NCBI RefSeq assembly: GCF_009687845.1
Contig: NZ_BLAD01000072.1
Span: forward strand, 23,663-87,662
DNA length: 64,000 bases
Source: Acrocarpospora corrugata
GTDB taxonomy: Bacteria > Actinomycetota > Actinomycetes > Streptosporangiales > Streptosporangiaceae
Reading direction: 5' to 3'
This document shows positions 26,629-35,866 of the stretch, piece by piece (the stretch's first letter is position 1; the number at the start of each line of letters is the position of its first letter). Both the position numbers and the translations under genes were made by a program. The notes under the pieces were generated by a model. That model ran no database searches. It had not been told where the DNA came from and was given only the letters and a program-made list of their open reading frames with translations.

Positions 26629-28689
26629 GTGCGTCGCCTGGTTTCCTTTCTAACCGCCGCCTGGCTCGTCGCGCCAGGTCTGGCGCACCCGGCGAACGCG
26701 ACGCGTGCCGCCACAGCGGCGAACGGGCTGGTCCTGACCGAAATCAGCCCGGAATCCCCGCAGGACCCGCGCGCCCCGATCACCATCGCGGGCGAGGTCA
26801 CCGGCACCCCGCAGTCCATCGTCAAGGTCCGGTTCAGGTACGGCAGCAACAACCCGCTCCGCTCCCGCGCCGACATGGACGCGCACGCCACCGGCCAGGC
26901 CGACTACACCTCCGGCTACGACACCCGGATCCAGAACGCCGCGCTGGACCCCAACGGCAAGCTCCCGTTCACCGTCGACTTCACCCCCGGCCAGCTCGGC
27001 CTCACCCGGGCGGGCGTGTATCCGCTGACGATCGAGGTCCTGGACGGGTTCACCGAGCAGCCGCTGGCCGCCGTGCACACGTTCCTGACCTACCTCCCGC
27101 CCGGTACCAAGCTCCCCAAGACCCGGGTCGCGGTCGCGCTGCCGCTGATCGGCCGTCAGCACCAGGCCGACGACGGCGTGTTCCTGGACGAGAATCTGCT
27201 CGGCGACGGCCGCTTGGCCAACGTCCTCAAGCTGGCCGAGACGGTCGACAAGAACGTCACCTGGTTCGTGGACCCGGCCCTGCTGGACGACGCCCAGCGG
27301 CTCGCCCAGACGCACAAGGGCAAGACCAGCACGGACAGAAAGGCCGATCCCAAGGCCGGAGCCTGGCTGGCCGCGGTCCGCGCCGCACTGGCCGACAACC
27401 CGGTGCTGGCCACGCCATACGGGGATCCGGACGTGGCCGGGCTCGTGCACAACGGCCTCGACGACGCCACCGGCCAGGCCGTGGCCCAGGGCTCGACGGT
27501 GGCCAGCCAGCTACTGAAGCGGCAGATCCCGGCCACCACGGTGTGGCCCGCCGGCGGCCTCATCGACCGGGACGGCCTGGACGAACTGGCCGTCAACGGC
27601 ACCCGCTCGGTCCTGCTCACCGGTTCCGCGCTCCCGCCGATCAACCCCGCCGAAGCCGCCACCGCTGCCCCCGCCGCGCCGCTGGACACGGTGAAGGGCC
27701 AGGTCACCGCCCAACTGGCCGATCCCGTGCTGGGTCAGCTGCTGAGCTCGGACACCAAGGCGCCCGGGGCGGCGCTGGCCATCCGGCAGCGGTTCCTGGC
27801 CGAGACCGCCATGATCAGCCTGTCCCAGCCGCCGAACCGGGCCGGCAGCGTGATCGTCGCCCCCGCCACCCGGACCTGGAACCCCGATCCGGCCTTCATC
27901 GCCGAACTGCTCAAGCCGCTGCCGTGGACCCGGCCGATCACCCTCGACTCGGTGAAACCGGACCGGACCGTCCGCGCCGAACTGGCCTATCCGGCCCAGG
28001 CCCGCCAGGGCGAGCTGTCCAAGGCGTATCTGACCAGCGTCCGCAAACTGGCCAGGAAGGTGGACACCGCCACCCAGGTGCCCGCCAGCGGGGTGCGTAT
28101 CTTCGAGACCGCCGTGCTCCGGCTGGCCTCGGCCTCCTGGCGCGGCCAGAAGGCCGAACGGGAGGCGGCGGCGTACGTCGCCAAGGTCGAGGCGGCCGTG
28201 GACGCGCGGATGGCGCAGGTGTCGGTCGCCCGGCCGGACGACCCGCGCTCGATCGCGGGCGAGAACGGGCGAATCCCGGTCACCGTCACCAACGAGATGG
28301 ACGAGGACGTCGAGATCGCCATCCGGGTCAAGTCCACCCAGCCCGACCTGCTCGCGGTGGAGGGCCCGGCCGGCGTCCTGGAGACCACCTCGGTGACCGT
28401 GACCAAGGGCAAGACCTGGTCCTTCGACGTGCCGGTGACCGTACGCGGCGACGGCGGCCAGGCCACCCTCAACGTGCAGCTGCTCAACCGCGAAGGACGG
28501 GTGTTCGGCAAGCCCGCCAAACTGACCGTGTCCGCCACCGGCTACGGCGGGATCGCGCTCGTGATCGTCGGCGCGGCGGTCGTGATCATGCTGGCGGCCG
28601 TGGTGATGCGGATCGTGCGCCGCCGTTCCACCAAGAGGCCGCTGCTGCCCGCGCCGGTGCGCGAACACGGGGAACCCCAGGAGGCGTAG
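26629..28689 (+). CDS. DUF6049 family exported membrane-anchored protein
   Basis: A 686-residue protein with an N-terminal signal (RRLVSFLTAAWLVAPGLAHP), a large extracytoplasmic region, and one C-terminal helix GGIALVIVGAAVVIMLAAVV near 640 followed by a basic tail RRRSTKR. It has no catalytic motif that I recognise. Ig-like beta segments are likely near the N-terminus (ITIAGEVTGTP) and before the helix (IPVTVTNEMDED). Genes of this family stand directly upstream of murJ across actinomycetes, which suggests a role in cell-wall assembly. GTG at 26629 is chosen because it begins the signal peptide. Confidence 0.85.
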   Translation: MRRLVSFLTAAWLVAPGLAHPANATRAATAANGLVLTEISPESPQDPRAPITIAGEVTGTPQSIVKVRFRYGSNNPLRSRADMDAHATGQADYTSGYDTRIQNAALDPNGKLPFTVDFTPGQLGLTRAGVYPLTIEVLDGFTEQPLAAVHTFLTYLPPGTKLPKTRVAVALPLIGRQHQADDGVFLDENLLGDGRLANVLKLAETVDKNVTWFVDPALLDDAQRLAQTHKGKTSTDRKADPKAGAWLAAVRAALADNPVLATPYGDPDVAGLVHNGLDDATGQAVAQGSTVASQLLKRQIPATTVWPAGGLIDRDGLDELAVNGTRSVLLTGSALPPINPAEAATAAPAAPLDTVKGQVTAQLADPVLGQLLSSDTKAPGAALAIRQRFLAETAMISLSQPPNRAGSVIVAPATRTWNPDPAFIAELLKPLPWTRPITLDSVKPDRTVRAELAYPAQARQGELSKAYLTSVRKLARKVDTATQVPASGVRIFETAVLRLASASWRGQKAEREAAAYVAKVEAAVDARMAQVSVARPDDPRSIAGENGRIPVTVTNEMDEDVEIAIRVKSTQPDLLAVEGPAGVLETTSVTVTKGKTWSFDVPVTVRGDGGQATLNVQLLNREGRVFGKPAKLTVSATGYGGIALVIVGAAVVIMLAAVVMRIVRRRSTKRPLLPAPVREHGEPQEA

Positions 28690-28737
28690 CCCGCCGATCC
28701 CCAGTAGCCTCGTGATCTCGTTCTACCGAGGAGTGAC

Positions 28738-30351
28738 ATGAGCCGGTTGATGCGCGCCAGCGCGATCATGGCGGCCGGGACGCTGGTCTCGCGGCTGACC
28801 GGTTTCCTGCGGACCGCCATCCTGGCCTCGGCCATCGGCGTGACCATCCTCGGTGACGCGTACAACGTGGCGTACACGATCCCGTTCGTGCTGTTCGACC
28901 TGCTCATCGGCGGGGTGCTGAGCAGCGTGATCGTGCCGGCCATCCTGCGCCACCACAAGGACGACGCGGACGGCGGGCGGGCCTACGAGCAGCGACTGCT
29001 GACCGCCGCCACGCTCGGGCTCACCCTGGTCGCCGTCGTGGCCGTGCTGCTGGCCCGGCCGCTGGTCCAGCTGTACGCCGACGACCTGACGCCGGAGGGG
29101 ATCGACGCGGCGGTCACGCTGGCCCGGCTGATCCTGCCGCAGATCGCCTTCTTCGGGGTGGGCGCGGTGGCGGGGGCCATCCTCAACACCCGGGACCGGT
29201 TCGGGGCGCCGATGTGGGCGCCGGTGCTGAACAACCTCGTGGTGATCGGGGTCGGGGTGGCGTACCTGCTCCGGCACGGGACGCACGAGGTGGCCCAGGT
29301 GACCAGGGGCGAGTTGCTGCTGCTGGGCATCGGCACCACGGCCGGCATCGTGGGGCAGTCGATCATCCTGGTCATCGCGCTGCACCGGGTCGGGTTCCGG
29401 TTCCGGCCCAGGTTCGACATCTGGAAGGCCGGGCTGGGCGAGCTGAGCCGGCTGGCGGTGTGGACGCTGACCTTCGTGGCGATCAACCAGGTCGGGTTCG
29501 TGGTGACGACGCGGCTGGCCACGGGGGCCGGGAGCGCGGCGGCCGCGGACGGGATCGACGGGCGGGGGCTGACGCCGTACTCGTACGCGTTCCAGTTGTT
29601 TCAGTTGCCGTACGGGATCATCGCGGTTTCGGTGATCACGGCGATGTTGCCGCGGTTGAGCGTGTTCGTGCGGGACGGGGAGTTCGATTCGGCGCGGGGG
29701 GAGTTCGCGTCGGCGGTGCGGATGGTGTGTTCGGTGATCGTGCCGGCCGGGTTGCTGTTGATGGTGCTCGGGCCGTCGGTGACTGTGCTGATCTTCGGGC
29801 GGGGGGCGGTCTCGACCGAGCAGGCGATCTACATCGGGCATGTGCTGCAGGTGTTCGGGCTGGCGCTGGTGCCGTTCTCGATCTTCCAGTTGCTGCTGCG
29901 GGTGTTCTACAGCTTCGGGGACACCCGTACCCCCGCTCTGATCGCCGGGGTGAACGTGCTGATCAACGCGGCGATCGGGATCACGCTGTACCTGACGCTG
30001 CCGCCGCAGGTGGTGGTGATGGGGCTGGCCGGGGCGTTCACCGTGACCTACGTGGTGGGGAGCGCGCTGACCTGGCTGCTGGCCAGCCGCAGGATCGGCG
30101 GGCTCGGCGGGCGGCTGGTGGCCTCCGGGCTGATCCGGATGTATCTGGCCGCGATCCCGGCGGCGCTGGTCGCGCTGCTGGTGCTGTGGGGGAGTGTGCG
30201 GGTCGCCGACATCAACGCGATCAGTTCGGCCGTGGTGCTGGCCGTCGGCGGCGGGCTCGGCGGGCTGGTCTACCTGCTGGTCGCGCACCGGCTCAGGATC
30301 GCGGAAGTGGGTTCCATCATTGGAATGGTGACGAGACGGGTAGGACGCTAA
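28738..30351 (+). CDS. murJ: Lipid II flippase MurJ (MviN)
   Basis: A 537-residue MOP-superfamily flippase of lipid II with 14 expected helices. ASAIMAAGTLVSRLTGFLRT and LIGGVLSSVIVPAILRH are typical, as are FSIFQLLLRVFYSFGDTRTP and the basic residues of the central cavity. Unlike mycobacterial MviN it stops after the transmembrane domain; the pseudokinase and extracellular domains are encoded by the next gene. A GAGG-like site (ACCGAGGAG) precedes the ATG. Confidence 0.94.
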   Translation: MSRLMRASAIMAAGTLVSRLTGFLRTAILASAIGVTILGDAYNVAYTIPFVLFDLLIGGVLSSVIVPAILRHHKDDADGGRAYEQRLLTAATLGLTLVAVVAVLLARPLVQLYADDLTPEGIDAAVTLARLILPQIAFFGVGAVAGAILNTRDRFGAPMWAPVLNNLVVIGVGVAYLLRHGTHEVAQVTRGELLLLGIGTTAGIVGQSIILVIALHRVGFRFRPRFDIWKAGLGELSRLAVWTLTFVAINQVGFVVTTRLATGAGSAAAADGIDGRGLTPYSYAFQLFQLPYGIIAVSVITAMLPRLSVFVRDGEFDSARGEFASAVRMVCSVIVPAGLLLMVLGPSVTVLIFGRGAVSTEQAIYIGHVLQVFGLALVPFSIFQLLLRVFYSFGDTRTPALIAGVNVLINAAIGITLYLTLPPQVVVMGLAGAFTVTYVVGSALTWLLASRRIGGLGGRLVASGLIRMYLAAIPAALVALLVLWGSVRVADINAISSAVVLAVGGGLGGLVYLLVAHRLRIAEVGSIIGMVTRRVGR

Positions 30352-30503
30352 AGGGTTTCTCCACCCTGATTGTGTGATCCTGGCGGGCGTGGCGTGACCC
30401 CGGCACGGCACTAGCATGGTGTGGCAGAGGTAAAACCGGTGAGCGGAGGCAAAAGCGTGGGCGGATGCACGTCGCGTCGCCGGCCTGACGCGGGAGCGGC
30501 CCG

Positions 30504-31997
30504 GTGAGCATGTCCGCCGTCGAACCCGGCACCCGTCTCGCCGATCGTTTCCGGCTCGAAGACCGCGTGCACGAATCCCGCGGAGCGACCCTCTGGAAGG
30601 CCATCGACGAGATCCTGGCCAGGCCCGTCGCCGTCCACACCTTCAGCCCCGAGTTTCCGCGCGAGAGCGAGGTCGTGCTGGCCGCGCGTGCCGCCAGCCG
30701 GTTGACCGACCCCCGGCTGACCCAGGTCTTCGACGCCGCCGACGAGGACGGCACCGCCTACGTGGTCAGCGAGTGGGTGACCGGCGAGTCCCTGCTGGAC
30801 CTGCTCGAAGCCGGGCCGATGGAGCCCGAGCGCGGCGCCGTCCTGGTCGCCGAAGCCGCAGAAGCCCTCGCGCACGCCCACCGGGCCGGCATGTGCCACC
30901 TCGCCCTGACCCCCGGGCGGCTGATGTGGAGCGAAGGCGGCACCGTCAAGCTGCTCGGCGTCGGCGTGGACGCGGCCGTCCTCGGCCTGGAGGCCGAATC
31001 CCCCGAGGAGGCCGAGCGCGCCGACGCGGAAGGTCTCGGCCGCCTGCTGTACGCGGCGCTCACCGGCCACTGGCCCGGCGAGGACGACTGCGGCCTGCCG
31101 CCCGCGCCGCTGGACGACGGCAAGCTCTGCACGCCCCGCCAGGTGACCGCCGGCGTCCCCGGCTACCTGGACACGATCGTCAGCCGGATCCTGGGAGTCA
31201 AACGCGGCCTCACGCCGCTGACCACGCCCGCCGAAGTGGCCGAGGCGCTGTCCCAGGTCCCCCGCCCCGCGCCCGCCCCCGCCTCCACGGTGCCGCCGTC
31301 GGTGGAGCTGCGCGCCGAGGCTCCCGACACGCTCACCACCGCCAGGGCCGCCCGGCCGGCCCCGCCGCCGCGCCCGCAGCCCAACCGCCGCCCGGCCGGC
31401 CTGTTCAGCCGGTTCCTGATCACCATCGTGGTCCTGCTGGTGATGGCCGTCGTCGGCATCGGCGCCTGGAGCCTGGGCAAGAGCCTCGGCACCGAAGCCT
31501 CCCCGTCCAGCAGCTCCCCCTCGGCGCCCGGCGCGGAACCGGGGGCCAAGACCGTGGCCCTCACCCCCGCGGAAGCCATCGGGTTCGACCCGCTCGGCGA
31601 CGGCGAGGAGCGCAACGAACTGGCCGCTCGCGCCATCGACGGCTCGTACGGCACCGACTGGCACACCGAGACCTACGACAGCGCCAAGTTCGGCGGTCTC
31701 AAGAAGGGCGTCGGCTTACTCGTCGACCTCGGCAGGGACGCCCAGCTGACCAAGGTGACCGTCGACTTCGGGGACGTGCCCGGCGGCTCCGCCGAACTCA
31801 AACTGGGCGGCCAGCCCACGCCGGAGGCGCTCACCACGGCCGCGTCCACCAAGCAGGCGATGGGCAAGGTGACCTTCGACCTGACCGGCAGCGAGCCGAG
31901 CCGCTACCTGATGGTGTGGTTCACCGAACTGCCGCCGTTCGGGCCCAGGTTCCGCGGCACGGTGCTGGATCTGGAGATCACCGCGACCGAGGAATAG
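30504..31997 (+). CDS. Membrane pseudokinase with extracellular discoidin-like domain (MviN C-terminal counterpart)
   Basis: A 497-residue protein. Residues 1-250 are Ser/Thr-kinase-like but degenerate: the ATP-lysine position reads RPVAVHTF, the catalytic loop reads HLALTPGRLMW instead of HRDLKPxN, and the DFG motif is replaced by LLGVGV. A Pro-rich linker, one helix at about 303-326 (FLITIVVLLVMAVVGIGAWS) and a beta-rich domain (AARAIDGSYGTDWHTETY) like F5/8-type carbohydrate-binding modules follow. In Mycobacterium tuberculosis the same modules are fused to MviN, where the phosphorylated pseudokinase recruits FhaA. Here it directly follows murJ and probably regulates it. Confidence 0.85.
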   Translation: MSMSAVEPGTRLADRFRLEDRVHESRGATLWKAIDEILARPVAVHTFSPEFPRESEVVLAARAASRLTDPRLTQVFDAADEDGTAYVVSEWVTGESLLDLLEAGPMEPERGAVLVAEAAEALAHAHRAGMCHLALTPGRLMWSEGGTVKLLGVGVDAAVLGLEAESPEEAERADAEGLGRLLYAALTGHWPGEDDCGLPPAPLDDGKLCTPRQVTAGVPGYLDTIVSRILGVKRGLTPLTTPAEVAEALSQVPRPAPAPASTVPPSVELRAEAPDTLTTARAARPAPPPRPQPNRRPAGLFSRFLITIVVLLVMAVVGIGAWSLGKSLGTEASPSSSSPSAPGAEPGAKTVALTPAEAIGFDPLGDGEERNELAARAIDGSYGTDWHTETYDSAKFGGLKKGVGLLVDLGRDAQLTKVTVDFGDVPGGSAELKLGGQPTPEALTTAASTKQAMGKVTFDLTGSEPSRYLMVWFTELPPFGPRFRGTVLDLEITATEE

Positions 31998-32096
31998 CAG
32001 GTCTCAGGCCTATTTGATCTGGTTTACGCGCCTTGATGCCGCTGGAGGGAAGTATGGTGGCACCATCTTGGACCTGAGCACCCTGGGATCGGCGAC

Positions 32097-32753
32097 GTGA
32101 CCCCTCCACCAGAACAGCCGGCAACGCCCGAGCACCCCACAGCCGTGGGTGCCCGGACGGCGTTGACGGACGCCGACCTGCTCACCCGCCATATCGGCGG
32201 CGACCCACTGGCCTTCAGCGAGATCGTCAAACGCCACCGGGACCGGATGTGGGCGGTCGCGCTGCGCACCCTGGGGGACCCCGACGAGGCGGCCGACGCC
32301 GTCCAGGACGCGTTCATGTCCGCCTACCGGAAAGCCGACAGTTTCCGGGGTGACGCGGCAGTCACCACATGGTTGCATCGAATCGTGGTCAACGCCTGCC
32401 TGGATCGCATGCGGCGCAAGTCCGTCCGGCCGGTGGCCGACGACGAACTGATCGAGGCCGCCGAGCGGGACACGCCAATGCCCGACCAGACCGCCGAACG
32501 CGAAGTGTCCATGGAGGTCACCGCCGCGCTCAAACTCCTGCCCGCCGACCAGCGGGCGGCCCTCGTACTGGTGGACATGATGGGATATTCCGTGGAGGAC
32601 GCGGCAGGGGTTCTGGGGGTCCCCGCCGGGACCGTGAAGAGCCGATGCGCACGTGGCCGGGCGAAACTCGCGCCGATTCTTTCCCATCTACGGAACCGAA
32701 CGGACCTCAGTCGCGTCTCATCCGCGAAGGGAGCAGAACTTCGTGACGGGTGA
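32097..32753 (+). CDS. sigM: ECF RNA polymerase sigma factor SigM
   Basis: A 218-residue ECF sigma factor. Region 2 includes GDPLAFSEIVKRHRDRMWAVA and ADAVQDAFMSAYRKADSF; region 4 has LPADQRAALVLVDMMGYSVE and VLGVPAGTVKSRCARGRAKL. Its place between the murJ/pseudokinase pair and an anti-sigma factor before trxB matches actinomycete SigM loci. The gene overlaps the anti-sigma gene by 11 bp, a sign of translational coupling. GTG at 32097 is the likely start. Confidence 0.9.
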   Translation: MTPPPEQPATPEHPTAVGARTALTDADLLTRHIGGDPLAFSEIVKRHRDRMWAVALRTLGDPDEAADAVQDAFMSAYRKADSFRGDAAVTTWLHRIVVNACLDRMRRKSVRPVADDELIEAAERDTPMPDQTAEREVSMEVTAALKLLPADQRAALVLVDMMGYSVEDAAGVLGVPAGTVKSRCARGRAKLAPILSHLRNRTDLSRVSSAKGAELRDG

Positions 32754-33768
32754 TACGCACTACGACCTGGAGATCCTCGCAGAGCTGGCGGAGGGGTTGC
32801 TGGACGACGCCACCGCTCATCGGGTCCGGCAGCACTTGGCTGTCTGCGATCCATGCGGGGAGAGCCTGGCCGATCTGGCCACCGTACGGGAGATGCTCGC
32901 GACGGTGCCCATTCCAGCGATGCCGCTGGGGGTAGCGATGCGTATCGACCGCGCGCTGGCCGCTGAACCTAATCCTTTTGTGTCTGGTACGGCGGGAGCC
33001 AACGGGCTTTCGCTGGTTCCCCCGGCGATATCCGGCCCGTGGGATGCTCCAGCTTCGGACATTCCCGCCGGTTTGGGTGTTCCTGCTGGGGTGAGCTTCA
33101 CGACTGCGTCGGAGAGTCCGGCCGAGTGGAATGTTTCCGCTGGTTCGGATGATCACGCTGGTTCGGACATTCCCGCCGGTTGGAGCGTCCACGCTCGATC
33201 AGACGTTCACGCTGGTTCGGACGTTCCTGCTCTTGTGGGGGTAGCGGCTTCGGATGACTCGGGGTTGGCGACTGTCACTCCGATCCGGAAGTCGTCCCGG
33301 GGTCGTCGGGCCTGGCTGGCCTCGCTCGGCGCGGCCGCCGCGGTGGCCGGAGTCTTCGGTGCCACCACGCTGGCCACCAACTTGTTCTCCGCGCCCAGCG
33401 GAACCCTGGCCGAGCCGACGACGAGCGTGTCCACCCCCGACCGCACGCCGCAGCGAGCCCTGACCTACACCGTCCGGGCGAGCGGCCACAACTACACATC
33501 CCGGGAACTGTCCGGCTCCCTGGTCGGCTACTTCGGCCCCGAGCCCGGCACCGGCAGCAACAACGACGAACAACTCGACGCCTGCGTCCAGGCCAAGTCC
33601 AACGAACTCGACCGCGCCCCCATCGCGGTGGACCGGGCCCTGTACAACGGCAACGAAGCCACCGTGATGGCCTTCTGGGAAGAGCAATCCCTCAACAAGG
33701 TCCGCGTCGTCGTCGTCAACGACACCTGCCAGGAACTCCGCCAAGACGGCCTCGCCACCTGGAACTAA
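32743..33768 (+). CDS. Anti-sigma factor (SigM partner, RsmA-like)
   Basis: A 341-residue protein; GTG at 32743 has GAAGGGAG upstream. Residues 1-75 form an anti-sigma domain with HLAVCDPC, the HxxxCxxC pattern of ZAS-like domains. A long low-complexity linker (about 115-175) repeats Ala-Gly-Ser-Asp units. A transmembrane helix LASLGAAAAVAGVFGATTL lies near 195. The C-terminal extracytoplasmic domain has paired cysteines (LDACVQ and NDTCQEL). It should hold SigM at the membrane and release it on envelope or oxidative signals. Confidence 0.85.
   Translation: MTGDTHYDLEILAELAEGLLDDATAHRVRQHLAVCDPCGESLADLATVREMLATVPIPAMPLGVAMRIDRALAAEPNPFVSGTAGANGLSLVPPAISGPWDAPASDIPAGLGVPAGVSFTTASESPAEWNVSAGSDDHAGSDIPAGWSVHARSDVHAGSDVPALVGVAASDDSGLATVTPIRKSSRGRRAWLASLGAAAAVAGVFGATTLATNLFSAPSGTLAEPTTSVSTPDRTPQRALTYTVRASGHNYTSRELSGSLVGYFGPEPGTGSNNDEQLDACVQAKSNELDRAPIAVDRALYNGNEATVMAFWEEQSLNKVRVVVVNDTCQELRQDGLATWN
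33120..33242 (+). repeat. Degenerate short tandem repeats in the anti-sigma linker
   Basis: Units such as GCTGGTTCGGA and variants recur at least four times within 120 bp, encoding repeated AGSD-(D/I/V)-(H/P) motifs. The unit length varies, which fits slippage and drift in a flexible linker. Confidence 0.7.
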
Positions 33769-33827
33769 CACCCACATCCCGCCGGCAGGTCCGTACCGAC
33801 GAGAAACTGGACCACCCGGCTGTGGTT

Positions 33828-33857
33828 GCCGTTACCCGACCCAGGTCGGGTAACGGC
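33828..33857. terminator. Perfect bidirectional terminator
   Basis: GCCGTTACCCGACC (33828-33841) and GGTCGGGTAACGGC (33844-33857) form a perfect 14-bp stem with a 2-nt gap between convergent genes. Confidence 0.8.
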
Positions 33858-33865
33858 ATGGCTGC

Positions 33866-34180
33866 TTAGGTGTTCATCTCGTAGCGGTACCAACGGCGCG
33901 GATCGCCGTCCTCGTGCAGCCAAAGCGTCCCATCTCTGCCGATCTTCCCCCCGGCCCAGCCGGTCGGGTGTCGGTCGCCCGGCAGCAGCAGGTTCTCCCG
34001 GTCCGTCTCGGTGATGGCTTCCCCCTGCCGGCGGGCCCTGTGGATCTCCCAGCGGAACCCGCCACCCGCTCGGTGCTGTCTGAGGAAGGCAAGCTCAGCA
34101 CCGGAGACGGCCAGGCCGCGGCCCCGTGTGACGGGGTTCGGTGTGACGCTCCGGACGCCATCACCGTCAATCTCGATCAA
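33866..34180 (-). CDS. Hypothetical protein, probably a 5'-truncated gene
   Basis: A frame of 104 residues from TTG at 34178, open without a start up to about 34219. The protein LIEIDGDGVRSVTPNP through KIGRDGTLWLHEDGDP to the end RRWYRYEMNT looks like a genuine coding sequence with regular codon use, but it has no ribosome-binding site and the N-terminus appears missing. No family is recognised. Upstream, where its beginning should be, lies one copy of a 59-bp dispersed repeat, which hints at a deletion or insertion. Confidence 0.45.
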   Translation of the reverse strand: MIEIDGDGVRSVTPNPVTRGRGLAVSGAELAFLRQHRAGGGFRWEIHRARRQGEAITETDRENLLLPGDRHPTGWAGGKIGRDGTLWLHEDGDPRRWYRYEMNT

Positions 34181-34343
34181 CGGAAAGTCGGTGCAGGAGC
34201 AGGCGTGGATACTCCGACCTTCTTAGCCCCGCCAGCACCGGGTCGAAGGCCCCGAGGGCAATCTCCGCGCCATAGGTCGTACCCCGGCTTGGCCGCGCCT
34301 GTGTCTGGACTGAGGAACGCAGGTCGCGGAGCGGCCGGAGTGA

Positions 34344-34402
34344 CGAGGGAAGACACAGGCTCCCGGGCGGCCAAGCCCGCCGATCCGGAGGATCGGCCAT
34401 AA
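34344..34402 (+). repeat. 59-bp dispersed hairpin repeat, copy 1
   Basis: From CGAGGGAAGACAC to GGCCATAA; it shares 48 of 59 positions with the inverted copy at 36579-36637 by manual alignment. It contains the stem GCCGATC/GATCGGC. The other copy has GCCGAGC/GCTCGGC, a compensatory change. Confidence 0.75.
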
Positions 34403-34473
34403 CCACAGCGCGGCATAAACACAGCCTAGGATCTGTTGACGCCCTTGGTCATAGCAGAGAGAGGCGAGAAGCG

Positions 34474-35406
34474 TTGAGCGACGTCCGTAACGTGATCATC
34501 ATCGGGTCGGGGCCCGCCGGCTACACGGCGGCCGTCTACTCGGCCCGCGCCGACCTCCGGCCGCTCGTTTTCGAGGGCTCGGTCACCGCCGGCGGCGCGC
34601 TGATGAACACCACCGATGTGGAGAACTTCCCCGGCTTCCCCGACGGCATCATGGGGCCCGACCTCATGGACAACCTGCGCAAGCAGGCCGAGCGCTTCGG
34701 CGCCGAACTGGTCGCCGACGACGTGGTCGAGGTGGATCTGACCGTCACCCCCAAAGTGGTGAAGACCCACACCGACACGTACTACGCCAAGTCCGTCATC
34801 CTGGCGACCGGCTCCGGCTACCGCGAGCTGGGCCTGGAGAACGAGAAGCGGCTTTCCGGGCACGGCGTCTCGTGGTGTGCCACCTGTGACGGGTTCTTCT
34901 TCCGCGACCAGGACATCGTGGTCGTCGGCGGCGGCGACACCGCCATGGAGGAGGCCACCTTCCTGACCCGCTTCGCCCGCACGGTCACCGTGGTGCACCG
35001 CCGCGGCGAACTCCGCGCCAGCAAGATCATGCAGGACCGCGCGTTCGCGAACGAGAAGATCCGCTTCGTCTGGGACAGCGCCGTCGTCGACGTCCTGGGG
35101 GAGAAGAAGGTCAGCGGTGTCCGGCTGCGCAACCTCAAGACCGGCGAGGAGACCGAGCTGGAGGCGACCGGCCTGTTCATCGCGATCGGCCACGACCCCC
35201 GGGTGGAGCTGATCAAGGGCCAGGTCGAGCTCGACGAAGAGGGCTACGTCCAGGTCGCCTCGCCCACCACCAAGACCAACCTGGACGGCGTCTTCGCCTG
35301 CGGCGACGTGGTGGACCACAGCTACCGCCAGGCGATCACCGCCGCCGGCACGGGCTGCGCCGCCTCACTCGACTCCGAGCGCTGGCTTACCGAGCTCGAA
35401 GACTGA
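34474..35406 (+). CDS. trxB: Thioredoxin-disulfide reductase
   Basis: A 310-residue FAD/NADPH enzyme that reduces thioredoxin. FAD motif [20 protein letters not shown] is at the N-terminus, redox-active CATCDG is near residue 134, NADPH motif [12 protein letters not shown] is near 152, and the second FAD motif [16 protein letters not shown] is near 270. The start is TTG at 34474, with GAGAGGCGAG upstream. It is followed by trxA after 30 bp, in a two-gene operon. Confidence 0.97.
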   Translation: MSDVRNVIIIGSGPAGYTAAVYSARADLRPLVFEGSVTAGGALMNTTDVENFPGFPDGIMGPDLMDNLRKQAERFGAELVADDVVEVDLTVTPKVVKTHTDTYYAKSVILATGSGYRELGLENEKRLSGHGVSWCATCDGFFFRDQDIVVVGGGDTAMEEATFLTRFARTVTVVHRRGELRASKIMQDRAFANEKIRFVWDSAVVDVLGEKKVSGVRLRNLKTGEETELEATGLFIAIGHDPRVELIKGQVELDEEGYVQVASPTTKTNLDGVFACGDVVDHSYRQAITAAGTGCAASLDSERWLTELED

Positions 35407-35436
35407 TCACCGATCCACCTAGAAGGGGAGACAACA

Positions 35437-35760
35437 GTGGGCGTCATCAAGAGCGTCACCGACGCGGACTTCAGCACCGAGGTTCTCAAGAGCGACAAGC
35501 CTGTCATCGTGGACTTCTGGGCCGAGTGGTGCGGACCGTGCCGCCAGGTCGCTCCCATCCTCGAAGAGATCGCGACCGAGCACGCGGACAAGCTGACCGT
35601 GGTCAAACTCAACATCGACGAGAACCCGGCCACCCCGCGCGACTACGGCGTACTCCAGATTCCCACCCTGAACGTGTACAAGGGCGGCGAAGTCGTGAAG
35701 CAGATCATCGGCGCCAAGCCGAAGGCGATGCTGCTGCGCGAGCTTGAGGGCATCATCTAG
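35437..35760 (+). CDS. trxA: Thioredoxin
   Basis: A 107-residue thioredoxin with [17 protein letters not shown] and cis-Pro motif [12 protein letters not shown]. It serves as a general cytosolic disulfide reductant recharged by TrxB. GAAGGGGAG lies before the GTG start. The operon ends at a 15-bp perfect hairpin. Confidence 0.97.
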   Translation: MGVIKSVTDADFSTEVLKSDKPVIVDFWAEWCGPCRQVAPILEEIATEHADKLTVVKLNIDENPATPRDYGVLQIPTLNVYKGGEVVKQIIGAKPKAMLLRELEGII

Positions 35761-35783
35761 ATCCCCCGCCCACACGCCTCACC

Positions 35784-35818
35784 CGAGAAAGCCTCCTCAC
35801 CCCGAGGAGGCTTTCTCG
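35784..35818. terminator. Strong terminator after trxBA
   Basis: CGAGAAAGCCTCCTC (35784-35798) pairs perfectly with GAGGAGGCTTTCTCG (35804-35818) around a 5-nt loop. Confidence 0.85.
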
Positions 35819-35866
35819 CTTGTACGGGAATACCTCCACATTGGCCATAGACGGCGCTGAGAAGCC

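Noticed and set aside
34420..34474. SigR-type promoter before trxB
   Set aside because: GGATC occurs near 34430 but no GTT at the expected 18-19 bp spacing; left unannotated.
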